Assembly (NCBI GenBank): GCA_025529335.1
Contig: JAMYHX010000038.1
Location: forward strand, 1 to 64,000
DNA length: 64,000 nucleotides
Reading direction: 5' to 3'
DNA from: Rhizopus sp. PT2906
Taxonomy: Eukaryota; Mucoromycota; Mucoromycetes; Mucorales; Rhizopodaceae
Shown here: positions 32,497 through 42,361 of the stretch, one piece after another
Numbering within the stretch: position 1 is the stretch's first letter
Layout of the letters: every line of letters starts with the position of its first letter
Notes under the pieces: generated by a model
Databases searched by the model: none
What the model saw: the letters and a program-made list of their open reading frames with translations, nothing else
Told to the model about the DNA's origin: nothing
Made by a program: the position numbers and the translations under genes

Positions 32497-32939
32497 ATGC
32501 TGGATTCTGTAACGCCTTCACAAAGTGTCTCTATTACTTCTATTGCAGGACAACAGCAAGTACTCAATATACCCGAGAAAGACGAAATTTGGTCAAGTAT
32601 TCTCAAAGACGTGGCTGCAACTAAAGTCGTGCCTACCAAAAATGTCTTGATTCTTGGTAATTCTTCAATATTTGTCTTATTTTATTTAACCTCTCATTTC
32701 TCCCAAAAAAGGTGAACCTGGTGTGGGTAAATCAACCTTGATTCATTACTTACGAAATGATCCTGGCCCACAACAGCCAAAAATGACAGTGGACGAGTCA
32801 GCACCTGTGAATAACAATATCAAAAGTCATTATACCCAAAATATCAAAACACCTATTGACTCCCAAGAGAAACGAAATGATTTGGCTTTGGGATATTCGT
32901 TTATAGATGTCAAGGACGAAGAAAATGAGGGTAAATATG

Positions 32940-32970
<31 letters not shown>

Positions 32971-34688
32971 CCTGGGCTAAAATATATCTCTATAGCCGTG
33001 GCAAGACTCGGCTGCTATCAACTGGGATTATCTTCCCCTGAATTTTTGCCACTCTTGAAATTTGCTATACGATCTGAAACAGTTGCAGATGCTTGTGTTC
33101 TCATCCTATTGGATTGGACACGTCCCTGGAAATTTATGGAAACTTTGATGCGCTGGATAAATATCACGAATTACCTTGTAGATGAGATCTGTAAAGAGAA
33201 TACAAATGGTGCTTGGAGCCAAGGCAAAGCCATGATGGATGAGCTAAGAGAGACATGTAAGTTAATCTTATAGGACCGCATATATTTATATTTTATAATG
33301 TAGTGGAACATTATTTACAAACATACACTGAGCCATCCAGTGGAATGATCTTGACAGCTTCTACTTCTACAAGTTCCATTGCGACAACCAACACGACCTT
33401 GACCAACTTGAATACAGCCGCATCTAATCATGCTGATCAAGTCGTCCTACCTTTGACCCAAGGTTGTCTAACTACTAACCTTGGTATACCTATCATTGTT
33501 GTTTGCTGCAAGGTATTTTTATATTTATATATAAACATGACTCTTTTAAGTAAAAAAAAAAAATAGAGTGACGCAATGAACGTATTGGAGCAAACACACG
33601 ATTACAACGAAGATCAATTTGATTTCATTCAACAATGCTTACGATGTATTTGCATGAAATGTAAAAGAGAAAAAGAGAAATGAATATATACAACCATGGT
33701 TAACCCTCTTTCTTTTAGATGGAGCCGCTTTATTCTATACCTCCAGTTATCAACCTCATACCTATCATCATCTTCGTGAATACATGTTGCATCGTCTATT
33801 GTCCAACAATAACAAAACATATCCATTCAATGTCAAAGCCCAAGTCATCGAACGTGAGACCGTCCTGGTACCTTCCGGATGGGATTCCTGGGGAAAGATT
33901 AAAGTGCTGAGAGAGGGATTTGATTGTGAAAGTCTGTCAGACAGCTGGGATGAAAACATGGATGCCTTGGCAGATGGACATCAACCGGCAAATACATCAG
34001 GTGCCTTGGGTATCTATGAAGAAGCCATTCCTAATGACGATCTTGGTAATCAGGTAAAATAAGGAAATGAAATCATAAAAAAAAAGTGCTTATTCTGCTG
34101 TTTGAAAGCCTCAACATATCTCTGCTGTCACTGTCTGTGAAGATGAGCAAGCATTTTATGAGAGACACTTTGAAACGCTTCAAAAGACAAATGACACTAT
34201 GCGCAAAAACAGTAGTAAACCTGGTCTAGTCGGTCCTATTGGTGTCACTTCCGCAGCGATTGATCTAACGCGAATTGATCCCAACAAAAACGTAAAATAT
34301 ACTGATATAGTGTGTAAACATATGCTTATTTACTTTATCAATTCAGGAGTTTGGTTTAGACAAGAATTTGCTGAAAAGCATAACAGTAACCAATGGTACA
34401 TCTACAAATGGAAGTACAACCCCTACGTCAACAGCTGCATCCAATACAATACCCTCACCTGTAGCGGCTGCCACTGCACAAAATGGTCCCTCACACGAAA
34501 TCATTGCCAATTTCTTCCAATCGCTTTTAACCAAAAAGGGGCCTTCTGGTGGAGCTGCCTCGCCTACGGCGTCTCCTTTACTCAGTGGTTTACCGCAGTC
34601 CAATGGCCGTGAAGAATCTCACAGACGACCTACGATCAGTAGGAAAGATGTACATAAAGAGTTGGATCGAATGAGACAATATACTTGA
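32497..34688 (+). CDS. Cytoplasmic dynein light intermediate chain
   Basis: Eight exons; introns join in frame at LIL|GEPGVGKST, ENE|AVARLG, RET|LEHY, CCK|SDAM, CMK|YGAA, GNQ|PQHI and NKN|EFGL. The product of about 520 aa has a P-loop-like GEPGVGKST near residue 54, a Ras-like fold with LILLDWTRPWKFM and VVCCKSDAM, and the VLVPSGWDSWGKI block that contacts the dynein heavy chain. The C-terminal half is low-complexity except HEIIANFFQSLLTKKGPSGG, matching the amphipathic LIC helix that binds cargo adaptors (Hook, BicD type). It functions in minus-end microtubule transport of nuclei and endosomes in hyphae. It converges with thymidylate kinase, only 37 bp between stops. Confidence 0.95.
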
Positions 34689-34725
34689 TGAATAAACCGT
34701 GATTTTATGTGTAAAGTATAATCTG

Positions 34726-35522
34726 TTAATGTTTCCATAAATTGTATTGAAGCTCTTTTCGAGGTTTTGACATTTCATCCAAGACGATCTTCATAACGTC
34801 TTGTTCTACTTTTTCCATACTTGAACTTGCATCAATAAACTATTCTGGGTGATTAGCCTTTATATATAAAAGAAATGCTATTACCTTCCAACTATCATCC
34901 TTTAGCTTTCTAAACTCGGTTCGGACTTTAATCTGCAAGTCTCTCTTCTCATATCGCTCTTCTCCAAATCCTCCTCTCTTTTCTGCCTCATTGATTGACA
35001 AGTCCAAAAACAAGACGAGATCTGGTGAAAGAAGACCAACATCAGGATGCTTACACCAATCAAAGTCCAATCCTTTTGCAACTGAGAAGGCAACACCTGA
35101 ATAAGCATATCGATCAATCACAAGGGTTTTGCCAGCTAAGAGTTTCTCTGAAATAGCTTTCCTGCGAAAAAAAAAAAAAAAAAAAAGACGATTGCTTAGA
35201 GAAACGCTTTTCCTTTTTGGTGTCATCTATTATTTACATGGCTTCCCAACGGTTTGCAGAAAATAATAAATGGATAGCGTGGTCATCAAGGTCGCTTTTC
35301 TGTCTCAGATAGCTGTCAATCATTTTTCCAGTCTGGGTTGTTCTATCTGTTCAAATACAAAGTCAGGACATTACAAAACATGACTAGATGCTTATTACCT
35401 GGAAATTTGATAAGTTCAGAATCTATATTACGAGATTTCAAGTTGTGAACAAGTAGTTCACATTGTGTTGATTTGCCTGAACGGTCGCATCCTTCAACTA
35501 CAATCATCAATCCTCGTGTCAT
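34726..35522 (-). CDS. CDC8: Thymidylate kinase (dTMP kinase)
   Basis: Phosphorylates dTMP to dTDP in DNA precursor synthesis. Start MTRGLMIVVEGCDRSGKSTQ at 35522, with a P-loop EGCDRSGKST. Introns then join IKFP|DRTTQTGKMIDSYLRQKSDL, ANRWEAM|KAISEKLL and DSWK|FIDASSSMEKV. The DRYAYSGVAFSVAKGLD block holds the DR(Y/F) nucleotide-binding motif, and the LID region reads KRGGFGEERYEKRD, with the Arg residues in the LID (eukaryotic type I). Length of about 210 aa is normal. The C-terminal KELQYNLWKH is as expected. It is transcribed toward the dynein gene, so the 3' untranslated regions must overlap or be very short. Confidence 0.95.
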
Positions 35523-35858
35523 CGTCTTGAACTGTTTAAGAAAAAAAATTGTTGCAGGAAAGAATTGACATTAAATATTCGCGTCACTGCGTATCTTTTT
35601 TTTTTTTGTGTGTGTGTGTGCATAAAAGACAAGGGGGATATTTATACATGGCATAGAGTTCAAGTTGCATTAAATCCAATAGTTACTTTAATATCCGCTA
35701 GGACACATCCTCTCAACTGTCGCGTTTCTTTAATGTGTGTAAAGTAGCCAAGAGTTACCTGACGCATTAAAGCTGAAACACTTTATTTTCTGGTTGCCTA
35801 TTGTTCTTGATGCCTCCTTTCTCCCATTATTAGTCAGTAAATTAAGCCGTACGTTCTT

Positions 35859-36349
35859 GGGAAATACTACATGCACGAAAAATTCACAAAAGAATGAATT
35901 AGCTAATTTTTTCGTGCATATAAGAAAGTGTACACTACGTGCACGAGAAAGTTAATGCTACGGGCACTTCCTTGGGGGCACTACATGTGGCGTCACTTTA
36001 CAACTTGACATTACAAAATTCGCTATCTGACCTAAGACTGTCCAGTGGGATATTGGTTCTTTGTTGATCAAACTGACAACATAAAAAAATTAAAATACAG
36101 CAATAACCACATTTTATCTCTTTCTTTCTTCTTGAAAGATAAATTCATATTCTATACCAAGGGGCATGGAAAGATGTCTGTTCTCTGAACAGGGTTAGCT
36201 TGACGCTGTACATTGAAAAGGTTTGTGACGATATTACAGGTTGTGTCTGTAGTGGATTTCCTCGTGCGCGTAGTATACACTTTCTTATATGCACGAAAAA
36301 ATTAGCTAATTCATTCTTTTGTGAATTTTTCGTGCATGTAGTGTTTCCC
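35859..36349. mobile_element. Non-autonomous element with ~90-bp terminal inverted repeats
   Basis: Arms 35859-35947 and 36261-36349 are reverse complements with about three or four mismatches. Each starts GGGAAA(T/C)ACTACATGCACG and contains an internal palindrome, AATTAGCTAATT, flanked by CGAAAAA/TTTTTCG. The interior (about 310 bp) shows no protein frame. This is a long-TIR MITE or foldback element. Target-site duplication is unclear. Its termini differ from those of the palindromic Tc1 element. Confidence 0.8.
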
Positions 36350-36404
36350 TATCTGTTAGAGTAGAATTAAATAATACCACCACTTTACCTTTTGTGTGTG
36401 AAAT

Positions 36405-36893
36405 AAAGGGCCCAAAATACATGAGAAACTTACTTGCTGATGATTGTCAAAGTCCTGATTTCATTAAACTTTGCAACATAATGAAAGACGAGTTAGATCT
36501 CATGCATACTACTCTTGAGTGTAATGTTGTTTTTGGTCTGTTTGTAGAAGATAACGAATAATTTTTAAGAACGTGACGCCTACATACAAATCTGGCCTTA
36601 TTTATTCAGGTTATCATGCCAAACTATTCTCTATGGACTTATTATACTTTAAAATGTACAGATTTTTGACAATTAGCGAATTTTATTTTCCAAGAAGCAT
36701 CCATGATGTTCATTCTTTAATTCCTTGTTTTCGACGTTTGGATAATTTTAAGGTTCGTAAACATGGTTTGTCTCTTTACCATTGTTCATTAATTTTACTT
36801 CAATAGAAATGTTTTAAAGCTACAATTGAAAAGATTCTCCTTGAATTTGGAATACAGCCCCAACAATCATCTCTTTCCCCTTGTAGAAAGCCA
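36405..36893 (+). pseudogene. Broken coding relic of an unrecognised family
   Basis: A protein-like reading runs KGPKYMRNLLADDCQSPDFI, LCNIMKDELDLM, NVVFGLFVEDNE, then after a stop and frame change TPTYKSGLIYSGYHAKLFSM, LLYFKMYRFLTISEFYFPRS, LIPCFRRLDNFK, and after another gap TIEKILLEFGIQPQQ. The residue composition and continuity across three frames indicate a once-coding gene of at least 150 codons broken by frameshifts or by unrecognised introns. I do not recognise the family. Confidence 0.5.
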
Positions 36894-37499
36894 AATAATA
36901 ATATAGTTAGCTTTCGTTCACCACAGAGGTGAAAAACTTGGCCGTTCTACTTTTTCTTCTTTTTTATTGTGCCATCTTTTCATTGTATAATGCAAATAAT
37001 CATACCTTTTTTTTTTTTTTTTTAAATATACAACTTCAACTAAGGAAAAGCGACATTGCACAGCTTTGAAAATGAATACCGTCCAGATGAACGCATATCT
37101 AAGAAAACAAAAGTGGAAACTCCATATCAAAAACCCAACTCTTCAAGAATGATACAACTTCAAATCATATTGTAAAGTTTATGGGATAGATCATGGATGT
37201 GATGGACAACAATGATGTGAAAGAATATTGTATTATTATGGATAGCTATAAAATAGTCCCCAGTCGCTTTGGCGTGTGTGGTATAAACTTTCGAAGATAT
37301 AAACCACTATTCATGCGAGCATCCCTTTTCTTTTTAAACCTATTGAAGAGTATTGACTTAAAATCAAGACAAAACCCACTAGGAAAAGATGAGAGGACAA
37401 GACCATTACTACAAAGGATCATTTTGGATCGGGCTAAACATTGAATCTAATTGGGATAGATTTTTACAGAGGGGAGATTGGCTTTAAACAATTTTAGTA

Positions 37500-38381
37500 T
37501 GGTTGTGTCAAATTTATTTACAAGTCGTACCAATTAAGACTAAAATCCTGTACCGTAAACCAGAAGATAAGGTCGCCCAAATGGAGCATGCTCGCATGCT
37601 TGCCAAATGTGCAATTGATGCATTTAAGCTACAACCGAGAACATTTAACTCACTTGAGGTTATTGAACGAGAAAGTGAAGCGGGTATACACATTCATGTG
37701 GACAAAAAATTACACTGTAAAATTTTCTCTTTAACGCCATTTTCTTATTTGATCAAGCAAGATGCTTTGTCTGGAGGAGCCATCTTTCATCATCTCCATA
37801 AACTGATGATGCGTGGTTAGGGTGCTCACATAGATCTGCCCAGGAGAGAGATGCCAGTCTATCAAATCATGCACCCAAATTCAAGAATTAATCTTTTCTA
37901 ACATTAAATTATTGCCTTTCCAAAACTGTCACTACAATTCGCTCCAAGTGTTGTCGTTTTTTACAGTTATCTTTGACGCCAGCTTTTTCCCAACACTGGG
38001 ACACTTTTGCCCTAAACTAAAAGAACTTTGGCTAGATAATGTTAATGTTTTAGGTGCCTTAATTGGCTATACAATTATTGACATGCAAGACCTAAGGTTG
38101 CAAAGACTCAGCTTAACCACACCATTCTACTTTCGTACAAATGGACCATGGTTGATAGTCGTAAAGACTCATAAAGAATATGTGTACATCAAGCTAATAA
38201 AATGACGTATCTATAAAATACTCACTTATGAAGAAGCTACGGAAGAAATAAGAGGTGGACGCTTTAATAGCCGTTGCTGTATCTCTTGTTTTGATATCGA
38301 AGAGCTCGTTTTTAATGATGAGAAAATAACACTCTATTCTGACAGCACTACCTCCGATATTGTCTCTAATGACAAAGATTA
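37500..38381 (+). pseudogene. F-box/LRR-like gene remnant
   Basis: The sequence holds three open blocks: 37503-37820, with an unrecognised but protein-like ILYRKPEDKVAQMEHARMLA; 37912-38205, with LGHFCPKLKELWLDNVNVLG and LQRLSLTTPFYF, typical leucine-rich-repeat phrasing of FBXL proteins; and a block to 38381 reading EEATEEIRGGRFNSR and IEELVFNDEKITLYS. Stops between blocks and the lack of a start or F-box suggest a decayed gene. Unrecognised introns could rescue part of it. Confidence 0.4.
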
Positions 38382-38508
38382 ATTGTTTTTATACCACCTT
38401 TCCATTATCAATTATTATAATAAACATCATTTACGTCATAATTTTATGCAGCTATAGTATAGATATCAAGCTCTGTTTCTTTCTTATTCTTTTTCTCTCT
38501 TTCTAAAC

Positions 38509-38979
38509 ATGTCCGATTTACCACCGCATAAAGGCGAATTAACTCCCAAACTGCAAGAACAGTCTACACTGGTGGATAGTTATCCAGACTATTCCAACCC
38601 ATATGCATATCCACCCAACAATAATAGCTCATCTATAGATCACTACAGTAGTTCAACAACCGATCCACAGCTGCAAAAACTAAAGAGCTCCATTTGGAAA
38701 AAGGCAGGCCAGATACAATCAACCATTGGTGGTCTAGCTCAAATAGAATCATGGCGTCAGACTGGACAAAAGATAGAAGAAGAAGCAGAAAGAGAATATA
38801 GAGAGGCAGAGGAAAGGATGAACCACGGAGAACCGAGCAGGATCCATGGCGAATACAATCGTCTGATGGGTTTCATGTCTTATGCTGTAGGACATATCGC
38901 TGGAGATCCAGAAATGCAAGCACGGGGTGGACAAAGGAGTCGAGAAGGAGAAGAAGAGATTGACAAGAGCCAATATTAA
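38509..38979 (+). CDS. CsbD-like small protein (cruciform DNA-recognition family)
   Basis: A single-exon 156-aa protein. The N-terminal 60 residues are polar and Asn/Ser-rich. Residues about 60-110 form a helical region with charged repeats (QKIEEEAEREYREAEERM). The C-terminal part, HGEYNRLMGFMSYAVGHIAG followed by DPEMQARGGQRSREGEEE, fits the CsbD-like fold annotated in fungi as a mismatch/cruciform DNA-binding or stress protein. Function is uncertain and there is no signal peptide or TM. Its stop lies 14 bp from the stop of the convergent DPM2 gene. Confidence 0.6.
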   Translation: MSDLPPHKGELTPKLQEQSTLVDSYPDYSNPYAYPPNNNSSSIDHYSSSTTDPQLQKLKSSIWKKAGQIQSTIGGLAQIESWRQTGQKIEEEAEREYREAEERMNHGEPSRIHGEYNRLMGFMSYAVGHIAGDPEMQARGGQRSREGEEEIDKSQY

Positions 38980-38993
38980 TAAAACTATGCAAT

Positions 38994-39342
38994 TTATTTT
39001 GTCTTTTGTGAGCCTTTACTCTTGGAAGTTGCCTTTAAAAAGAATGCGGTAATGACCGAGACGCCAGCGACTAAGACGGCAGCAGGCAGATATATTGAAT
39101 ACTCGTGAGGAGGAAAGTAGTCTTGAAGTGGGTTAGTTTCTTCTAAAAAAGGCTATATTCTAATGAGAAAAAGAAGAATATGAATTGCTTTCATCTTACA
39201 GTGATCAAAGCCCAAGTTGAGTAATAAATAAAGATGAAGGCTGCTGCCCCACAGGCTGATGCTCCAACAATCTTATCTGATGAACCCTGGCAAAAACATG
39301 TTAAGAGTACGCGTACATGCGTAATGTTGTTCATTTTACCAT
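38994..39342 (-). CDS. DPM2: Dolichol-phosphate mannosyltransferase regulatory subunit (DPM2)
   Basis: A tiny three-exon gene. Exon 1 (39342-39340) codes only the ATG, followed by a 53-nt intron (39339-39287); exon 2 is 39286-39200; intron 2 is 39199-39153; exon 3 is 39152-38994. The 82-aa product starts MGSSDKIVGASACGAAAFIF, continues IYYSTWALITPFLEETNPLQ and ends in a lysine-rich tail. Two transmembrane helices frame a lumenal loop with the YFPPHEYSIYLPA block, matching DPM2 in length and layout. DPM2 stabilises the ER enzyme that makes Dol-P-Man for N-glycans, O-mannosylation and GPI anchors. The frame only works if the ATG exon is accepted. Confidence 0.87.
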
Positions 39343-40713
39343 TATTCAATTATAAAAAGAAAGGTCGCAAATGGACGTTTCGTTCGGAACATGAAATTAT
39401 ACTAAAGTCAAACGCTTGAATTGGCTTAAAAGGGGACAGAATATTATTTTTATTCATGGTAGAATAATTAATAAAGAGTCAAGTATACAGTCAACACTCT
39501 GAAGAGAGAGGCTGATGATAATATCTATATACATATAAAAGTATACTCTTAGTTCCCAAGACAATAGCTTATAATGATAGAATCAATCACGAAAAAGGTA
39601 AGAATGGGTGTCAATACTGAAAGGGTAAGTGAACTACGAGTCCCAAATTGAGACACAGCAACAGCGTTAGTAAAGAAGAAATTAACATATTCTCGGGTAC
39701 ATACCAGGACAGATTGTGGAGAATGAAAAAAAAAAAAAAAGCAAGTTAATAAAGAAATTAGCTTATTGATCTATGTTCTTTAATAAAACTTACCCAAAAG
39801 GTATTATAGCCGACGGCTATAGGCCTATCTACCTTTCTTTTTCATAAAGTAGCGGCAAGGTGTTCAAATTCGGCAGTTTTGGAGGGACTACGTTTTGGAT
39901 CTTATATTATTCAGCCTGCAATAGCCAAAATAAGATAATTATGAAACTTAACTATTTGCCTCAGAAGAGTAAGTAATCACTTGATACTTTTACATTATTA
40001 AAAGCTAAATAGAATAAAGACACTTGTTGTAAAAAACTAAATTTAATTTCAATACCTACAAGGTGGAATGTGTTGCTGTATCAGATCAGTCTGTGCCCCT
40101 CCTTTTTTCAAGTGTGTAGTCTTTTTTTTGATAAATATCTACTACTTCTTCTTTCTTTGCGGATTCACAAACTAAAAAATATGCAGAAAATTAGAAAGAG
40201 TATGATATATTTTTTTATTATCAATTAACTAACAATTAAATAAAGCTGTTGTCAATAAACATCCTTCAAAATTCAACCGAGTCTATATTCTGACAAGATG
40301 GCAGGGACAAGGTGGAGTCTGACTATTCAGATATTGTGTGTGTACATTAAGGAATGAACTGAGTTTATTCCCTAGGTCTATTGTGATAAACCCTCAATAG
40401 AGAGACTGGTCCCAGAACAAGGGTTTTATAATACATCCAAACTCGTGTAGGCATAATTTTAGCCTTTGCCAAGTTTGAAAAGACCATTGACTTCCTCCAT
40501 TCAACTAAGAGGCTTCAATATAGCGACTACTCAAAACATCTTTGCTAGACTAGCATTTATTTAGCTACACTTAAAGAGCATTCCTCCATCTACAGATAAC
40601 GAATAATGTCTATTAAAACTTGTTGATGCCTTAAATATCTACATCACCTAAGTAAGCCCTAATATGAAACTTGCTACAGCAGCGAGACTCATCGTTATGC
40701 AGATCCAAAAATG
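39343..40713. other. Intergenic stretch with possible decayed coding remnants
   Basis: On the minus strand (about 40165-39549) there are protein-like pieces in shifting frames: CESAKKEEVVDIYQKKDYTL, QNVVPPKLPNLNTLPLLYEK, PSAIIPFG, and a hydrophobic tail, RSSLTLSVLTPILTFFVI. Plausible splice signals occur (GTAAGT, TACTAAC), but stops interrupt every assembly I tried. It may be a decayed membrane-protein gene. Nothing else is recognised. Confidence 0.3.
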
Positions 40714-40724
40714 TCCGGCCCGAA
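40714..40724 (+). promoter_or_regulatory. Putative ribosomal-protein promoter motif upstream of RPL4
   Basis: TCCGGCCCGAA, 205 bp before the inferred RPL4 start codon. It is the third instance of the box found before RPL10 and RPL15. Confidence 0.45.
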
Positions 40725-40918
40725 CAATATTGCCGGCGCTTGAACTAATTGTCTCCCTCTTTAGGCAAGGAAGGGTTGCCTGTAAAAATCCATGAAAGCA
40801 TCCATCCGTGAAAACCTTCTCTTTTCCTGATCGAACTTTTCGAAATGGTAAAGCATCAATCCAACATGATAAACGTGAACGAGGAATGAAAGAGCAAAAT
40901 ACTTTGACGAATGGATGG

Positions 40919-42178
40919 ATGAATGTATTTTGCTTGAAACCTTCTTCCCCTCCTTCACCAAATATATACAGTAGTTTTTAATACTCTCTCTTAATGTAGT
41001 CCGCTGCCAGACCTGTCATCAACGTCTACGCCGATAGTGGTAAGAACGTCGCTAGCACCGTTCCTCTCCCTGCCGTCTTCAAGGCCCCCATTCGTCCTGA
41101 TATCGTCAACTTTGTTCACACCAACATGGCCAAGAACAAGCGTCAACCTCACTCTGTCTCTGCCAAGGCTGGTGAACAAACCTCTGCCGAATCTTGGGGT
41201 ACCGGTCGTGCCGTTGCTCGTATTCCCCGTGTTAACGGTTCTGGTACTCACCGTGCTGGTCAAGCCGCTTTCGGTAACATGTGTCGTGGCGGTCGTATGT
41301 TCGCTCCTACCAAGGTATAATCATAAATGTAGATTAGTGAGTAATAGATGTTAAACATGTGTCAATAGACCTGGAGAAAGTGGCAAGTCAAGACCAACTT
41401 GAACCAAAAGCGTTTCGCCACTGCTTCCGCTTTGGCCGCTTCTGCTCTTCCCTCTTTGGTCATGGCTCGTGGTCACCGTGTTGAGAAGATTGAAGAAGTT
41501 CCTCTTGTCATTGACGACTCCATTGAAAAGTTGACCAAGACCAAGGAAGCCGTTGCTTTGTTGAAGGCCATCAACGCCTACTCTGACGTTGTCAAGGTCT
41601 CCAACTCTCGTAAGCTCCGTGCTGGTCAAGGTAAGCTCCGTAACCGCCGCCACCGTCAACGTCGTGGTCCTCTCGTTATCTACAACGAAGACAACGGTCT
41701 TGTCAAGGCTTTCCGCAACTTGCCCGGTCTTGAATTGGTCAACGTTCGTCGCCTTAACTTGTTGCAATTGGCTCCTGGTGGTCACCTCGGTCGTTTCATC
41801 ATCTGGACCAAGTCCGCTTTCGCTCTCCTTGATGAACTCTACGGTACCTACGAAACTCCTGCTACCTTGAAGAAGGACTACGTCTTGCCCGCTCACATCA
41901 TGACCAACCCCGATGTTGCTCGTCTCATCAACTCTGATGAAATCCAATCTGTTGTTCGTCCTGCTGGCGGTAAGCACCACAAGCGTCCTTTCACCCAAAA
42001 GAAGAACCCTCTTAAGAACCAAGGTGTCATGAACCGCCTCAACCCTTACGCTCAAGTCCTTCGTCGTGCTGAAATCATCAAGTCTCAAAAGACTGGTAAG
42101 GTTGCCAAGGTTGAAAAGAAGAAGGGTACCTCTACTGCTGCCAGCAAGAAGTTCTTGGATATCCTCCACTCTGCTTAA
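40919..42178 (+). CDS. RPL4: 60S ribosomal protein L4 (uL4)
   Basis: Exon 1 (40919-40924) codes just Met-Asn. A 75-nt intron (40925-40999, donor GTATTT, acceptor ATGTAG) leads to exon 2 (41000-41314), then a 54-nt intron to exon 3 (41369-42178). The product is 376 aa: MNSAARPVINVYADSGK, LPAVFKAPIRPDIVNFVHTN, NKRQPHSVSAKAGEQTSAES, WGTGRAVARIPRV, GNMCRGGRMFAPTKTWRKWQ, and LNLLQLAPGGHLGRFIIW. All are hallmark uL4 sequences, including the internal loop that reaches the exit tunnel. The ATG-AAT start is inferred, because the in-frame codon before exon 2 is a stop and no other ATG splices in frame nearby. The codon usage is strongly optimised. Confidence 0.96.
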
Positions 42179-42361
42179 ATTTAATAGCTTAAAATAATAA
42201 AACTCGATCGCGTTTTGTTTGCTCGGACATTAGAAATAATATGCAGAGGCTGATTGTTCGCTTTTCCCGTTTTTCCCTATTGTTATCCGACGTCATACGA
42301 AAGCCAAGCTTATATCTATTTTAAGTTCTTTTTTTTTTTTTTTTTTTCTTGTTTTATATAA

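Noticed and set aside
32936..32972. TA dinucleotide run as a regulatory element
   Set aside because: A simple microsatellite inside a dynein LIC intron, as are the AC run at 45270-45295 and the ATT run encoding Asn in the APSES gene.
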